Notes: generated by a model from the letters alone, not told the origin. A DNA stretch of 64,000 nucleotides from Sporolactobacillus putidus (GCF_014647035.1 NZ_BMOK01000011.1:1-64000), one strand, 5' to 3'. Positions 18,228 through 27,100 are shown, counted from the stretch's first letter. Numbers and translations are program-made.

Positions 18228-19177
18228 TGAACCGGATGGTACTGCCGAAGCAGGTTCGGCTCTGCGAGGTATCCACGCGCGACGGATTTCAGGCTGAGGA
18301 AAAATGGATTGCGACAGATGATAAAGTCCGTCTGATTCATCTGCTGCAGGCGTCAGGCATTTCGTCGATGGAGGTCACTTCCTTTGTCCACCCGCTCGCT
18401 ATTCCGCAACTGAAAGACGCGGAAGAAGTCGTCGAACGCGTCCGGGACCTGCCGGGGATCGCGCTGCGCGCGCTTGTCCCAAATGTCAGAGGAGCAGCGC
18501 GCGCCGCCCGCGTTGGCATAAAGGAGGTGAAATGCATCCTGTCTGCGTCGGATGCGCACAGTCTCGCCAACACCAACTGCACGGTCGATGAGGCGCTTGT
18601 AAAGGTCCGCTCGATCGCCGAATTCGCCGCAAAAAACGGGATCAAAGCCAGCGGATCGCTTTCTGTAGCCTTTGGATGTCCCTATGAAGGCAACGTTCCA
18701 TTGGTGCAGGTTAAGCGGCTGATTCGCGCCTATATGGAATTGGGCATCCGGGAAATCACACTGGCCGATACAACGGGCATGGCGAATCCAAAGCAGGTTT
18801 TTGCCTATTTCGACGAGCTGAAGACGCTTTTTCCCGATGCCGTTTTCTCGGCCCACTTTCACAATACACGCGGTCTGGCGCAGGCCAATGTCCTCGCCGC
18901 GCTTCAGCAGGGCATCACCGAGTTCGACAGTTCCGCGGCCGGACTCGGCGGCTGCCCGTACGCCCCCGGCGCGAGCGGCAATGTTGCCACTGAAGATCTG
19001 GCGTATCTGTTCTCTGAGACCGGTATTGAAACAGGAATCGATTTAGAAAAACTGCTGCAAGCATCCGCAGAGATGAAAAAAGTTGTCGGACATGACGGCG
19101 GCAGTTTCCTGCTGCAGGCCGGTATCCCGAAAAAACACGAACGCCCCACGCGGCAGATCAAAGGAAAACAAGTTTGA
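18227..19177 (+). CDS. Hydroxymethylglutaryl-CoA lyase family enzyme
   Basis: TIM-barrel metal-dependent lyase of the HMGL/DRE family, 316 residues. Catalytic STRDGFQ near the N-terminus, metal-ligand histidines in AHFHNTRG, and the catalytic-cysteine loop GLGGCPYAPGASGN with NVATED. These are the residues of true HMG-CoA lyases (3-hydroxy-3-methylglutaryl-CoA to acetyl-CoA plus acetoacetate). Start ATG 18227 overlaps the transferase stop and has GGGGTG upstream. Together with the CoA-transferase it could degrade 3-hydroxy-3-methylglutarate or a related acid. Confidence 0.88.
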   Translation: MNRMVLPKQVRLCEVSTRDGFQAEEKWIATDDKVRLIHLLQASGISSMEVTSFVHPLAIPQLKDAEEVVERVRDLPGIALRALVPNVRGAARAARVGIKEVKCILSASDAHSLANTNCTVDEALVKVRSIAEFAAKNGIKASGSLSVAFGCPYEGNVPLVQVKRLIRAYMELGIREITLADTTGMANPKQVFAYFDELKTLFPDAVFSAHFHNTRGLAQANVLAALQQGITEFDSSAAGLGGCPYAPGASGNVATEDLAYLFSETGIETGIDLEKLLQASAEMKKVVGHDGGSFLLQAGIPKKHERPTRQIKGKQV

Positions 19178-19189
19178 ACACCAGCAATT

Positions 19190-19203
19190 AAAAAGCGCTT
19201 ACA
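19190..19203. promoter_or_regulatory. cre-like site before the MFS gene
   Basis: AAAAAGCGCTTACA matches the CcpA consensus at 12 of 14 positions. It sits in the 60-bp gap between the lyase and transporter genes, so it could act as a roadblock for catabolite repression. Confidence 0.45.
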
Positions 19204-19237
19204 AACATGTAAAATAAATACGAGGAGGAATTTTACT

Positions 19238-20599
19238 GTGGCAGTCATTAACAATCAGCCTACTGTTGCGGATCGGATGAATCGTTTACCCGCCTCTCAT
19301 GTTTTTCTGAAAATGATTTCATGCATCGCTGCAGGAGGTCTGTTCGAATTTTACGAACTGTTTCTCGCCGGCGCCATCGGCGTGACCCTGGTCAAGCAGG
19401 GGCTGATCTCGACAACCGGCCTCGCCTATTTTATCGGCTCCGGCTTTTTCGGCATGTTTTTTGGAACCACGATTTTCGGGCGCGCCAGTGACAAAATTGG
19501 CAGGAAAAACGGCTATGTCTATTCCCTGCTCATCTATTCGCTGTTCACCGTGCTCTTGGCCTTTGCCCCGAACCAGCTCTGGATCGATCTTCTGCGATTC
19601 GGCGCCGGACTGGGTGTCGGCGCTCAGCTCGTCATCATCGACACCTATATTAGCGAGCTGACCCCTTCAAAGCACCGGGGCTTTTACGTCGCTTTCGCCC
19701 ATTTCATCACCTTCCTTGCCGTTCCGATCGTCACTCTGCTCTCCTATTTTCTCGTACCGACTCATTTCCTGATCGACGGCTGGCGCTGGGTGGTCATGAT
19801 TGGCGGGCTCGGATCCGTTTTCATCTGGTGGATCCGACTCGGGCTTCCGGAATCGCCGCGCTGGCTGGAAAAACGCGGGAGGACGGAAGAAGCCGACAAG
19901 GAAATTACAAAAATCGAACAACTCATATTTAAGGAAAAAGGATCCCTTCCTCCCGTCACGATCGATAAAGTCCAGGAGACGGAAAAAGGCGCATTCTCTG
20001 AAATCTTCAAACCGCCCTACCGTTCACGCACCATTATGCTGATTATTTTCAATATCTTTCAGACCGTCGGCTTTTACGGATTCGCGTCCTGGGTGCCGAC
20101 ACTGCTCGTCAGTGAAGGCGTCACGCTCGTCCATTCCCTGCTCTACACATTCATCATCGCGCTCGCCAACCCGTTCGGTCCGCTGCTCGGCATGGCGACT
20201 TCCGACCGGTTCGAACGCAAATGGCTGATTGTGCTGCTTTCCCTCGGCATCGCAGTCTCTGGAACTATTTTCTCACTCATGCGCATCCCGTTCTGGATCA
20301 TTGTCATCGGTCTGATCATCACCCTGTTCAACAACTGGTTCAGTGCAATCTACCATTCCTATCAAGCCGAACTGTTCCCGACACGGCTCAGAGCGACCGG
20401 CGTCGGCTTCAGTTACAGCTGGGGTAGGTTGAGCTCTGCCTTCTCAGGCATCATCATCGCCCAGCTGCTCGTCCACTTCGGCGTGATCGGCGTTTTCGCC
20501 TTCATTTCTGTCTCGATGCTGATCGTCGCATTCGTCATCGGTGTCTTCGGCCCGCGCACAAGCAAACAGGACCTGGAAGTCATTTCGCCGGTTCAATAA
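19238..20599 (+). CDS. MFS transporter (organic-acid/aromatic-acid symporter-like)
   Basis: 453 residues with about 12 transmembrane helices and the MFS motif GRASDKIGRKNGY in loop 2-3. ESPRWLEKRGR before the central loop and the LFPTRLRATGVGF motif in the second half are typical of sugar-porter and AAHS-type carriers such as NaiP/YceI. GTG start with GAGGAGG 9 nt upstream. Last gene of the catabolic operon; it most likely imports the substrate of the CoA-transferase/lyase pair. A strong terminator follows. Confidence 0.85.
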   Translation: MAVINNQPTVADRMNRLPASHVFLKMISCIAAGGLFEFYELFLAGAIGVTLVKQGLISTTGLAYFIGSGFFGMFFGTTIFGRASDKIGRKNGYVYSLLIYSLFTVLLAFAPNQLWIDLLRFGAGLGVGAQLVIIDTYISELTPSKHRGFYVAFAHFITFLAVPIVTLLSYFLVPTHFLIDGWRWVVMIGGLGSVFIWWIRLGLPESPRWLEKRGRTEEADKEITKIEQLIFKEKGSLPPVTIDKVQETEKGAFSEIFKPPYRSRTIMLIIFNIFQTVGFYGFASWVPTLLVSEGVTLVHSLLYTFIIALANPFGPLLGMATSDRFERKWLIVLLSLGIAVSGTIFSLMRIPFWIIVIGLIITLFNNWFSAIYHSYQAELFPTRLRATGVGFSYSWGRLSSAFSGIIIAQLLVHFGVIGVFAFISVSMLIVAFVIGVFGPRTSKQDLEVISPVQ

Positions 20600-20663
20600 A
20601 AACTGAGGCGAAAGTCCAACCGTTAAAATTGGTTTGAGACCAGGAATCAACAGATTTGGAGTC

Positions 20664-20717
20664 AGGGGTGAACTTTTCCGGGTATTTTCGGGAAAAGTTC
20701 ACCCCGAATTTTTTATT
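20664..20717 (+). terminator. Terminator of the GntR-CoA-transferase-lyase-MFS operon
   Basis: GGGGTGAACTTTTCC and its complement GGAAAAGTTCACCCC form a perfect long stem, followed by GAATTTTTTATT. Confidence 0.9.
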
Positions 20718-20777
20718 GAGCCCTTTTATTGCGGATTCTGCGGTTTCCAGAACCGGATTCGGTAGTCATTTTGTGAA

Positions 20778-20898
20778 AATCAACAGTAAACGATGGAGAA
20801 TCGACAGTAAATCCAGTCGAATCGATAGTAAACTGCAGTGAATCATCAGTAAAAGTCGGGAAATCGACAGTAAATCCCGGGGAATCAATAAGTGCGAA
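20778..20898 (-). repeat. 21-bp-period repeat array, locus 4
   Basis: Read on the minus strand: TTCGCACTTATTGATT, then five TTTACTGTCGATT-like cores every 21 bp with different 9-bp inserts. Inverted relative to loci 2 and 3, downstream of the MFS operon terminator. Confidence 0.88.
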
Positions 20899-21286
20899 CA
20901 ATCAGAAAAAATCATCTGCATAAAATATAGACAAAATGACCTTTAATCCACTGATTTCACAAAAACTTCACTTCAATCTCACCGATCAAAACCCCGGCAC
21001 GAATCGCCACCCCAATATTATTAAAATGACCCTGGACGAACTCTTGTCGCCGTTGACCCCATATCATGTGCCGTAAGATGGGCCTTCCTTCGCAGCTCAG
21101 TTACCGAGTACGAATTCAATGGCCTGCAACTATAGTCAAAACGATGTCCAATGCGACACATCAGTTAGTTTTAGAGCACTAAAGCTAAGGAAACGTTTTC
21201 CATCGTCAATGAATTTCATCATTTTTTCAAGAGCAGAAAAAAGTTTAAGTTTTGTTAACTTATCAGAGAACCCTGATTAGTGATGG
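20899..21286. other. Gene-less stretch before the zinc-ribbon genes
   Basis: Nothing firm. A 36-codon minus-strand frame (20957-21067, reading ...NNIGVAIRAGVLIGEIEVKFL) has protein-like composition but no ribosome binding site, and may be the tail of a lost gene. The last 100 bp are AT-rich upstream sequence of the gene at 21336. Confidence 0.3.
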
Positions 21287-21292
21287 TATAAT
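21287..21292 (+). promoter_or_regulatory. Extended -10 promoter of the zinc-ribbon gene pair
   Basis: TGGTATAAT, an extended -10 element with a perfect TATAAT, about 45 bp upstream of the TTG start at 21336. No good -35 hexamer is seen, as is usual for extended -10 promoters. Confidence 0.5.
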
Positions 21293-21335
21293 AGTTTTAG
21301 TTCATTCACAGTATACGACGGGAGGATTGATTCAT

Positions 21336-22079
21336 TTGATTTGCAAGTCTTGTGGAACTGAAAATGAAGAATCGGCAAAATTCTGTACGAATTGCGGCAG
21401 ACTGCTCGACAATCAGGAGATCACGGCTCATGAACAAACCAGTGCAACAGCTTCGAAAGGTGATATCGCCATCAATACGGAACTTTTTTCAAATTACTGG
21501 TTATATGTCAAAAGCGGGTTAAAAGCGCCAAGCCAACATTCGGATGACTTCGGAAACGGATTGATTACACTCGTGTTGCTGTCTGCGTTTGTACCCTTAT
21601 CTCTTGTCATTATCGGAAACCGGCTTTTTCAGGCATTGAGTTTTGGCTTTATGTCTTCTGCACCGTCAATCGGATTTAGTGTATTCATCAAGGGTTTGTT
21701 TATCACAGCAGCTTATCTTGCTCTTTATGCACTATTAATCTTTTTATTCTTAAAGATCGCCAAGTTTCCGGCGACTTTTAAATCAATCATCGCCCGTTTA
21801 GGCCATTTATGCATCCCGCTGATGTTGGTCTCTGCAGTCATGATTATTCTTCCTTTCATTCTTGAGTCCAGCTACCTCTATCTCTTTGCCCTGCTCCTCA
21901 TTGGTCTGCAAATCGCATTTTTCATCACCCTGTATTCGTTTTGCAAACCAACAGGCTTTGATGCTTTTTACCTGATTACCGCATGCCAGGTCGTTTTCAA
22001 TATCATTCTCTTTGTCGTGCTGAAACAATATCTCATCACTACCGTTCAGCATATTTTTAGTTCGATCAATCCGTTTTAA
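21336..22079 (+). CDS. Zinc-ribbon protein with multiple membrane segments
   Basis: 247 residues: an N-terminal zinc ribbon (CKSCGTENEESAKFCTNCGR), a linker, then five or six hydrophobic helices from about residue 75. The start is a TTG at 21336, 10 nt after GGGAGG; upstream in-frame codons have no such site and would put non-conserved residues before the ribbon. Forms a pair with the TcaA-like gene 39 bp downstream, which also starts with a zinc ribbon. Function unknown; zinc-ribbon membrane proteins of this sort are common in Firmicute cell-envelope loci. Confidence 0.75.
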   Translation: MICKSCGTENEESAKFCTNCGRLLDNQEITAHEQTSATASKGDIAINTELFSNYWLYVKSGLKAPSQHSDDFGNGLITLVLLSAFVPLSLVIIGNRLFQALSFGFMSSAPSIGFSVFIKGLFITAAYLALYALLIFLFLKIAKFPATFKSIIARLGHLCIPLMLVSAVMIILPFILESSYLYLFALLLIGLQIAFFITLYSFCKPTGFDAFYLITACQVVFNIILFVVLKQYLITTVQHIFSSINPF

Positions 22080-22118
22080 ACCGGAATTTCCAAAGCCACA
22101 CGGAAAGGAAGCATATAT

Positions 22119-23600
22119 ATGGCAAAATATTGCGCACATTGCGGTTCCCCGCTTAAAGAGGATGCTAAATTTTGTCCAAGCTGCGGTTTTCCCGTTAATC
22201 CCGCCCAACCTGTCGATCAAGTTCAACAGACCGGCAACCCGCCGCAAATCATCGAACAGGCGGCTGCAGCCGAGGCAGCTCTGCAGACCCGCTATACGGC
22301 CAAATCCATTACCCTAAAAAAAAGAGTCTACATTCCAATCATTGCAATATTCATTATTATCGGTGCCCTGTTTTTCGTTGGAAAAACAATGACCGACCCG
22401 CAGCGGACAGTCGATGCTTTTAAAAACGCGGTTCAGAACCAGGATGTACATACCCTTGCGAAACTCGTTCATACAAATGGAAATACGCCGGCAGATATGT
22501 ATCAAATCAAGGCGATGCTCGCTTTATTCCAGAAGCAGCCAAGTGTGTATACAAATGTGCTTAATTCATTCCAACAGTCCATAAAATCTGCTAACAGCCA
22601 GATCAGCGGGTCTTCCCCTTATTATCTTGAGAAAAGTGGGAAGAAATATTTCATTTTCGACAACTATCAAATTATGGCGAATCTGATTCACCCATCAGTA
22701 ATCACGAATTTAAAAGGGATGCAGGTCGGTATTGAGGGCGTCGGCAAGCCTCAAAGCGCTACACAGGCCTCGGCCAATTCGCCGGAAACACTGACGCTGG
22801 CCGGAGTGATCCCGGGCTATTACACAATTTTCGGAAAATCACCAAGCATGAACACATCCGTACAGGAAGTTGTTAATTCATCGGAAGTAAAAGTGGATTT
22901 TTCCGGTATCTATATTCCCGTCCGGAGCAATATCAGCGATGCGGAACTTTACGTCAACGGCAAGGATACGGGAAAGACACTGGCGCAGATTACGGAGTGG
23001 GGCCCCTTCAAAGAAAATGATAACCCTACTTTCTATGCAAAGTATACGGTTAACGGCCAATCGATACAGACAAATCCCGTAAATATCTCAAACAACAGCT
23101 ACACAAACAATAGCATGACGCTTAATCAGGCGGAAAATGATGGCATCGATCTGACATTCGACGAAAGCAGCTCCAGCAACTTTTATGTTCTGGACAAAAA
23201 TGGAAGCAGTACAAATCAGAACACTTTGCAGTCCTACTTCAGCAGCTTCTTCAGTGCACTAGGCACCGCAGTATCCAGCGGCGATACAAGCGAGTTTGCT
23301 ACTTATTTTGAAACAGATACCGATTTTTCCAATATGCAGATTGCAAATGCCAAAAAATTCAACAGCCAGGGCGTTTCAGAGTCGAACCAATCCTTTGACA
23401 TTACTAATATCAAGTACATCGGAAATGATATCTTCAGTGTAGATGTATCAGAAGCCTGGAATGAATCCTATACGGACCAGAATAACAACTATACAAACAA
23501 AGATTTCACACTTAAAAGCATCTATCAGCTCAAGGAAACCGCTCCCGGTCAGCTTAAAATCGTCGGACAAAAAATAACCGACAGACAAGAACTGAACTAA
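22119..23600 (+). CDS. TcaA/YvbJ-like zinc-ribbon membrane protein
   Basis: 493 residues. N-terminal zinc ribbon with Cys5, Cys8, Cys19 and Cys22, one transmembrane helix (about 72-90, PIIAIFIIIGALFFVG), then a large extracytoplasmic part with repeated TcaA-type domains: DAFKNAVQNQDVHTLAKLV, FSGIYIPVRSNISDAELYVNG and a C-terminal NTF2-like region. TcaA affects glycopeptide susceptibility in staphylococci; YvbJ is the Bacillus relative. Ribosome binding site AAAGGAAG precedes ATG 22119. Co-transcribed with the preceding gene. A role at the cell wall is likely but not shown. Confidence 0.82.
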   Translation: MAKYCAHCGSPLKEDAKFCPSCGFPVNPAQPVDQVQQTGNPPQIIEQAAAAEAALQTRYTAKSITLKKRVYIPIIAIFIIIGALFFVGKTMTDPQRTVDAFKNAVQNQDVHTLAKLVHTNGNTPADMYQIKAMLALFQKQPSVYTNVLNSFQQSIKSANSQISGSSPYYLEKSGKKYFIFDNYQIMANLIHPSVITNLKGMQVGIEGVGKPQSATQASANSPETLTLAGVIPGYYTIFGKSPSMNTSVQEVVNSSEVKVDFSGIYIPVRSNISDAELYVNGKDTGKTLAQITEWGPFKENDNPTFYAKYTVNGQSIQTNPVNISNNSYTNNSMTLNQAENDGIDLTFDESSSSNFYVLDKNGSSTNQNTLQSYFSSFFSALGTAVSSGDTSEFATYFETDTDFSNMQIANAKKFNSQGVSESNQSFDITNIKYIGNDIFSVDVSEAWNESYTDQNNNYTNKDFTLKSIYQLKETAPGQLKIVGQKITDRQELN

Positions 23601-23721
23601 AACCGGGACCTAATTAGAATCGCTGAAGCCTTAAGGAAAAAAATATCCAGATTTTGACATTATACCGCTTGTTTTATCCGGCAACTCAGAGCGCGAGCGT
23701 CAATTCAAGCTTCATGATTAG

Positions 23722-23757
23722 AAAATCCCATTTCATTGATGGGATTTTTTTATATCT
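23722..23757 (+). terminator. Terminator of the zinc-ribbon gene pair
   Basis: AAAATCCCAT, 7-nt loop, ATGGGATTTTTTTAT. It is about 120 bp beyond the stop of the TcaA-like gene; between them I see nothing else. 23758-24019 holds no supported gene. Confidence 0.7.
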
Positions 23758-24019
23758 TGAACTTAAGTGTAACCGAATCCCCATAAAGAGGTAGGGGGGT
23801 TTAGGTAAAAAACTGGTCAGGATTTTATTACTCATACTGACCTGTGATCGATAGTCTAGCATGTGCATCCAATAAGAGTCTGACCAATAAGTATGGCAGT
23901 ATCAAAAACCAGAGGGTTTCACGCCATTGTGGCAAACAAATGGAATACGGAAATGGAAGAATACAAAAGCCCCTAAAAGGGCAGTTAAAATGCCGCTTCA
24001 AGGACTTTTGCACATACGT

Positions 24020-24391
24020 TTACAATATCGGATTGGAAAGGTTCGGTATACTTCCTGTACCGGCAGGCACGGAATTGGATGCGCTATTGGTTCCATTCGT
24101 CGGCTGAGTCAATGTTGACGCCAGCAGATCCCAGAGCAGATTATTGGAAGAAAGCGAATTTGAAGTCAATCCGCCCGTCAAGTTGCCGGAATCCGTACCT
24201 GAAGTGTCAGTGCCCGAAAGGCCGTTCAACATGGATGAAGACGAGTCGTTCATTAATGCCGAAGCGAGCAAATTCGCAGAAGAAGAGGTGTTTACTGAAT
24301 TAGTGGATGACGAACTGGGCAAAGAAGCGGATGGCGCTTGCTTTTGAGCCAAAAGACCGAGCAAGACGTTATCCAGTGAAACATTGGACAT
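24020..24391 (-). CDS. Ser/Asn/Thr-rich low-complexity protein
   Basis: 123 residues. A short hydrophobic N-terminus (MSNVSLDNVLLGLLAQKQ) and an internal near-repeat (NNLLWDLLASTL against ANLLASALM) are set in a matrix of Ser, Asn, Thr and Gly; no cysteine, no signal peptide with a cleavage site. AAAGGAGG precedes ATG 24391 by 8 nt, so it is translated. The composition recalls spore-surface or coat proteins, but I cannot assign a family. Confidence 0.6.
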   Translation of the reverse strand: MSNVSLDNVLLGLLAQKQAPSASLPSSSSTNSVNTSSSANLLASALMNDSSSSMLNGLSGTDTSGTDSGNLTGGLTSNSLSSNNLLWDLLASTLTQPTNGTNSASNSVPAGTGSIPNLSNPIL

Positions 24392-24669
24392 AAAGATTAA
24401 CCTCCTTTCTTTTATTGAGTACGATTAAATTCTGTCATAACGGATGAAGGAAAACAACGATCGTGGATCATTTTTCATACTTTTTCTAAACGAATCATCG
24501 CTATTTGCCGTCAGACGGCTCAGCCCAAGGCTTCACATGGTATCCGAAAAGTACAGAGCATCGGTGCGGTCCTCAACTTCTGCTTTCATCCTGCTTAAGA
24601 TCCGTCCAAATCATTTTGCAGCAGTGAAAAGCGTTGCGCAACGACCGGCCTACCGGTTCACGTTCCCTG

Positions 24670-24767
24670 TTAATCGAATAGATGTTTAAAAATCGCCGCG
24701 GCATCGTCAACCGCTTCCTCCACACTGATCTCTCTTCCAAAATGCTTCCTGTTTGCTTCATAAACAT
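24670..24767 (-). pseudogene. Possible frameshifted microprotein gene
   Basis: AAAAGGA lies 8 nt before ATG 24767, but the frame with protein-like sequence (EANRKHFGREISVEEAVDDA then AAIFKHLFD, stop 24670-24672) is offset by one base from that ATG and has no start of its own. A one-base deletion within the first four codons would explain both. The in-frame alternative from the ATG is basic and unlike a natural protein. 24392-24669 and 24768-25130 contain nothing else I can support. Confidence 0.35.
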
Positions 24768-25130
24768 AAAATCATTCCTTTTAGATTCCTAAATAATAAA
24801 AGAGCCACACCTTAAACAGGATGGCCCATTCGGATCGGGTCTATGCGGTTGTCTCTTGTTACCGTTGAATGATGTGCCCTTCAGCAGGGGACAAAATCCC
24901 GGAAAATTTGCTGTCGATTCCAGACCCATTTTTCTCCATTCGAATAAATTCTTGCGAAACAATTTTTACGTGATGGGGATCGTTTGGTGCCGAGCGCATA
25001 TGGAACAAGGTCTCTCCCGAGAATACGATCGAGCTTCAATCCAATAATAAAGTATTACACCCTTATAAATTGTTAATGCTACTCTCCGCGAGAGAAACAT
25101 GTCGTGATGACTCAGCATATCGTTCACAGC

Positions 25131-25265
25131 TTACAAATTGGTTTTTTTACAGGAAGCCGCTGTCTGGAAGCTGGCGCTGAGCAGGATGTCCTGCCCCGTC
25201 TTCGGATCGAATTTTACTGTAGCCGCGTATGGATTGCTTTTGCCGTTCAGCTGTACGATTCTATG
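25131..25265 (-). pseudogene. 3' fragment of an unrecognised gene
   Basis: 44 codons open from just after a TAG (25266-25268) to a TAA: IVQLNGKSNPYAATVKFDPK, then TGQDILLSASFQTAASCKKTNL. The amino-acid composition is plainly coding, but there is no start codon or ribosome binding site, so it looks like the tail of a deleted gene. Family not recognised. Confidence 0.45.
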
Positions 25266-25419
25266 CTAAAATGATAAGCGATCGAGTTCATTTGCTTTTA
25301 ATTAAAATGATCCAATCATAATTGATGAGCGTTAACCAACAATCATACTTCATTTGTGAAGCAGGCTCATGATTTCAACTTTGATTCCGCAAAATTCTAA
25401 TGAATAAGAGGGGTTCGTT

Positions 25420-26844
25420 ATGCAAGAGAAAACACACGGAGCGTGCACGACCGTATTGGTCGGTAAAAAGGCAACACTGGACGGTTCAACCATGATCGCC
25501 CGCAACGGAGACAGTTATGAAGTGATTGTACCGAAGCGACTCACCGTTCACCCGCATGAGATTTTGGATCAGGAGGAGCGCTACGACTCACCCGGCAATC
25601 ATTTTCAAATCACACTGCCGAAGGAGCGATTCCGCTACACGACGATTCCGGACGGTGAGGACCGTTTCGAGACGTATCCGGATGCCGGCATCAATGAAAA
25701 AAATGTGGCGATGAGTGCAACAGAGAGCGTCTATGGCAATCCGCGCGTGCTGGGCTACGACCCGCTTATCAAAAATGGAATTGCTGAAGACTGCATGGTC
25801 AGTGTTGTTCTGCCTTATATCAATTCAGCCAGGGACGGCGTCGCAAGGCTCGGAAAGATCGTCGAAACCTATGGCGCCGCCGAATCAAACGGTATCTTAT
25901 TCGCGGATAAAGACGAAGTCTGGTATATGGAAATCGCGACCGGCCACCAGTGGGCGGCTCAGCGTATCCCAGACGATTCCTACGCCGTGGTCGCCAACCA
26001 GATGGCGATTCAGGAAATAGATCCGGATGATAAGGGTAACTTCATGACATCCTCAGGCCTGACTGATTTTATTGAAAAGCATCATCTGAATACCGGCTCT
26101 GATAGGATCAATTTCAGAAACACTTTCGGCACGCAGACCGTCTTCGACCATCACTATAACACTCCGCGAGTCTGGTATGGGCAAAAATATTTAAACCCCG
26201 AGGTCGAACAGGACCCGATGTCCGACAACCTGCCGTTTCTTCGCAAAGCCAATCGGAAAATCGGTGTGGAAGATATCGCCTATATTCTGAGCTCCCATTA
26301 TCAGGAAACGCCCTTTGATCCGCTCGGAACCGGCAGTGAAGCGGATAAAACAGCATTCCGCGCCATCTCGCTCAACCGGACACAGGACTCGCACATCCTG
26401 CAGATCAGGCCGGATGTCCCGGATGATATCGCAGGAATCCAGTGGGTTCAGCTTGCAGGCACGTTCAGCCCATATGTCCCCTTCTATACAAACATTACAT
26501 CCGTTCCTGAAGCCTATGCAGCGGCACCTCAGAAACTCTGCCTGACATCGGCTTATTGGCTGTACAAAACAATACCTGTCATCGTGGAACCGCATTACAA
26601 CGCCTTCCTGAAACAGGTACAGGATTACAAAGACCATCTGCACAGCCAGTTCCTGGGCAATCTCGCCAAAGCGGACGCGGACGCCCAAAAAGCGGATAAA
26701 GAACAAATTTCCGGCATTCTGACCGAAGCCGGCAACCAGAACGCGGAACTTGCCCTCAGCCAAACACGCAAATTGCTGCAGAAATTAACGACAGACGCCA
26801 TGTCGATGTCAAAGCTGACGTTTAATATGGATAAAAATTTGTGA
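25420..26844 (+). CDS. C69-family dipeptidase (PepD type)
   Basis: Ntn-hydrolase that removes dipeptides. The catalytic nucleophile is Cys9 (HGACTTVLVG), exposed after removal of a very short propeptide, and DGSTMIARNGDS is the conserved loop that follows. 474 residues, standard for the family. GVNEKNVAMSATES-like (here AGINEKNVAMSATES) and the NQMAIQEIDPDD region further support it. Ribosome binding site AGAGGGG precedes ATG 25420. No signal peptide, so it acts in the cytosol. An IS remnant follows 65 bp downstream. Confidence 0.9.
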   Translation: MQEKTHGACTTVLVGKKATLDGSTMIARNGDSYEVIVPKRLTVHPHEILDQEERYDSPGNHFQITLPKERFRYTTIPDGEDRFETYPDAGINEKNVAMSATESVYGNPRVLGYDPLIKNGIAEDCMVSVVLPYINSARDGVARLGKIVETYGAAESNGILFADKDEVWYMEIATGHQWAAQRIPDDSYAVVANQMAIQEIDPDDKGNFMTSSGLTDFIEKHHLNTGSDRINFRNTFGTQTVFDHHYNTPRVWYGQKYLNPEVEQDPMSDNLPFLRKANRKIGVEDIAYILSSHYQETPFDPLGTGSEADKTAFRAISLNRTQDSHILQIRPDVPDDIAGIQWVQLAGTFSPYVPFYTNITSVPEAYAAAPQKLCLTSAYWLYKTIPVIVEPHYNAFLKQVQDYKDHLHSQFLGNLAKADADAQKADKEQISGILTEAGNQNAELALSQTRKLLQKLTTDAMSMSKLTFNMDKNL

Positions 26845-26908
26845 TCCAGCCATAGAGACGGCGCCCCCGATACTTTTATCCTAAGCACACCGGGAATATG
26901 TAAAAAAT

Positions 26909-27083
26909 GAGGCTGTCTCATAAGCTGATTGCTCAACTGTGATAGGCTCCCCTTGGATTGACAGATAAAATCATAAAATCTGCTCATCTAAAGGGGAGTT
27001 TTTATGTCCACAAGAATCATCGATTCATGCGAAGAAAAAACGGTACAGATCATAAGTTGATTTCTCGACTATGAGGCAATCTC
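26909..27083. mobile_element. Internally deleted IS (MITE-like) next to the CRISPR array end
   Basis: The ends GAGGCTGTCTCATAA and, inverted, GAGATTGCCTCATAG match at most positions. Inside, AAGGGGAG followed by ATG 27004 opens an 18-codon frame (MSTRIIDSCEEKTVQIIS) that stops at the right terminus. That is what remains when a transposase gene is deleted except for its start. No target duplication could be identified. It ends 17 bp from the oldest CRISPR repeat. Confidence 0.5.
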
Positions 27084-27100
27084 TCTCCTTATTTTCTTGA

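Noticed and set aside
20957-21067. Small minus-strand gene ending GEIEVKFL
   Set aside because: Protein-like but no ribosome binding site, no recognised family and an ambiguous start; mentioned only as a possible remnant.
24573-24767. 64-codon ORF from ATG 24767 as a real protein
   Set aside because: A good ribosome binding site, but the product is basic and unnatural while the neighbouring frame is protein-like; treated as a frameshifted microprotein gene.
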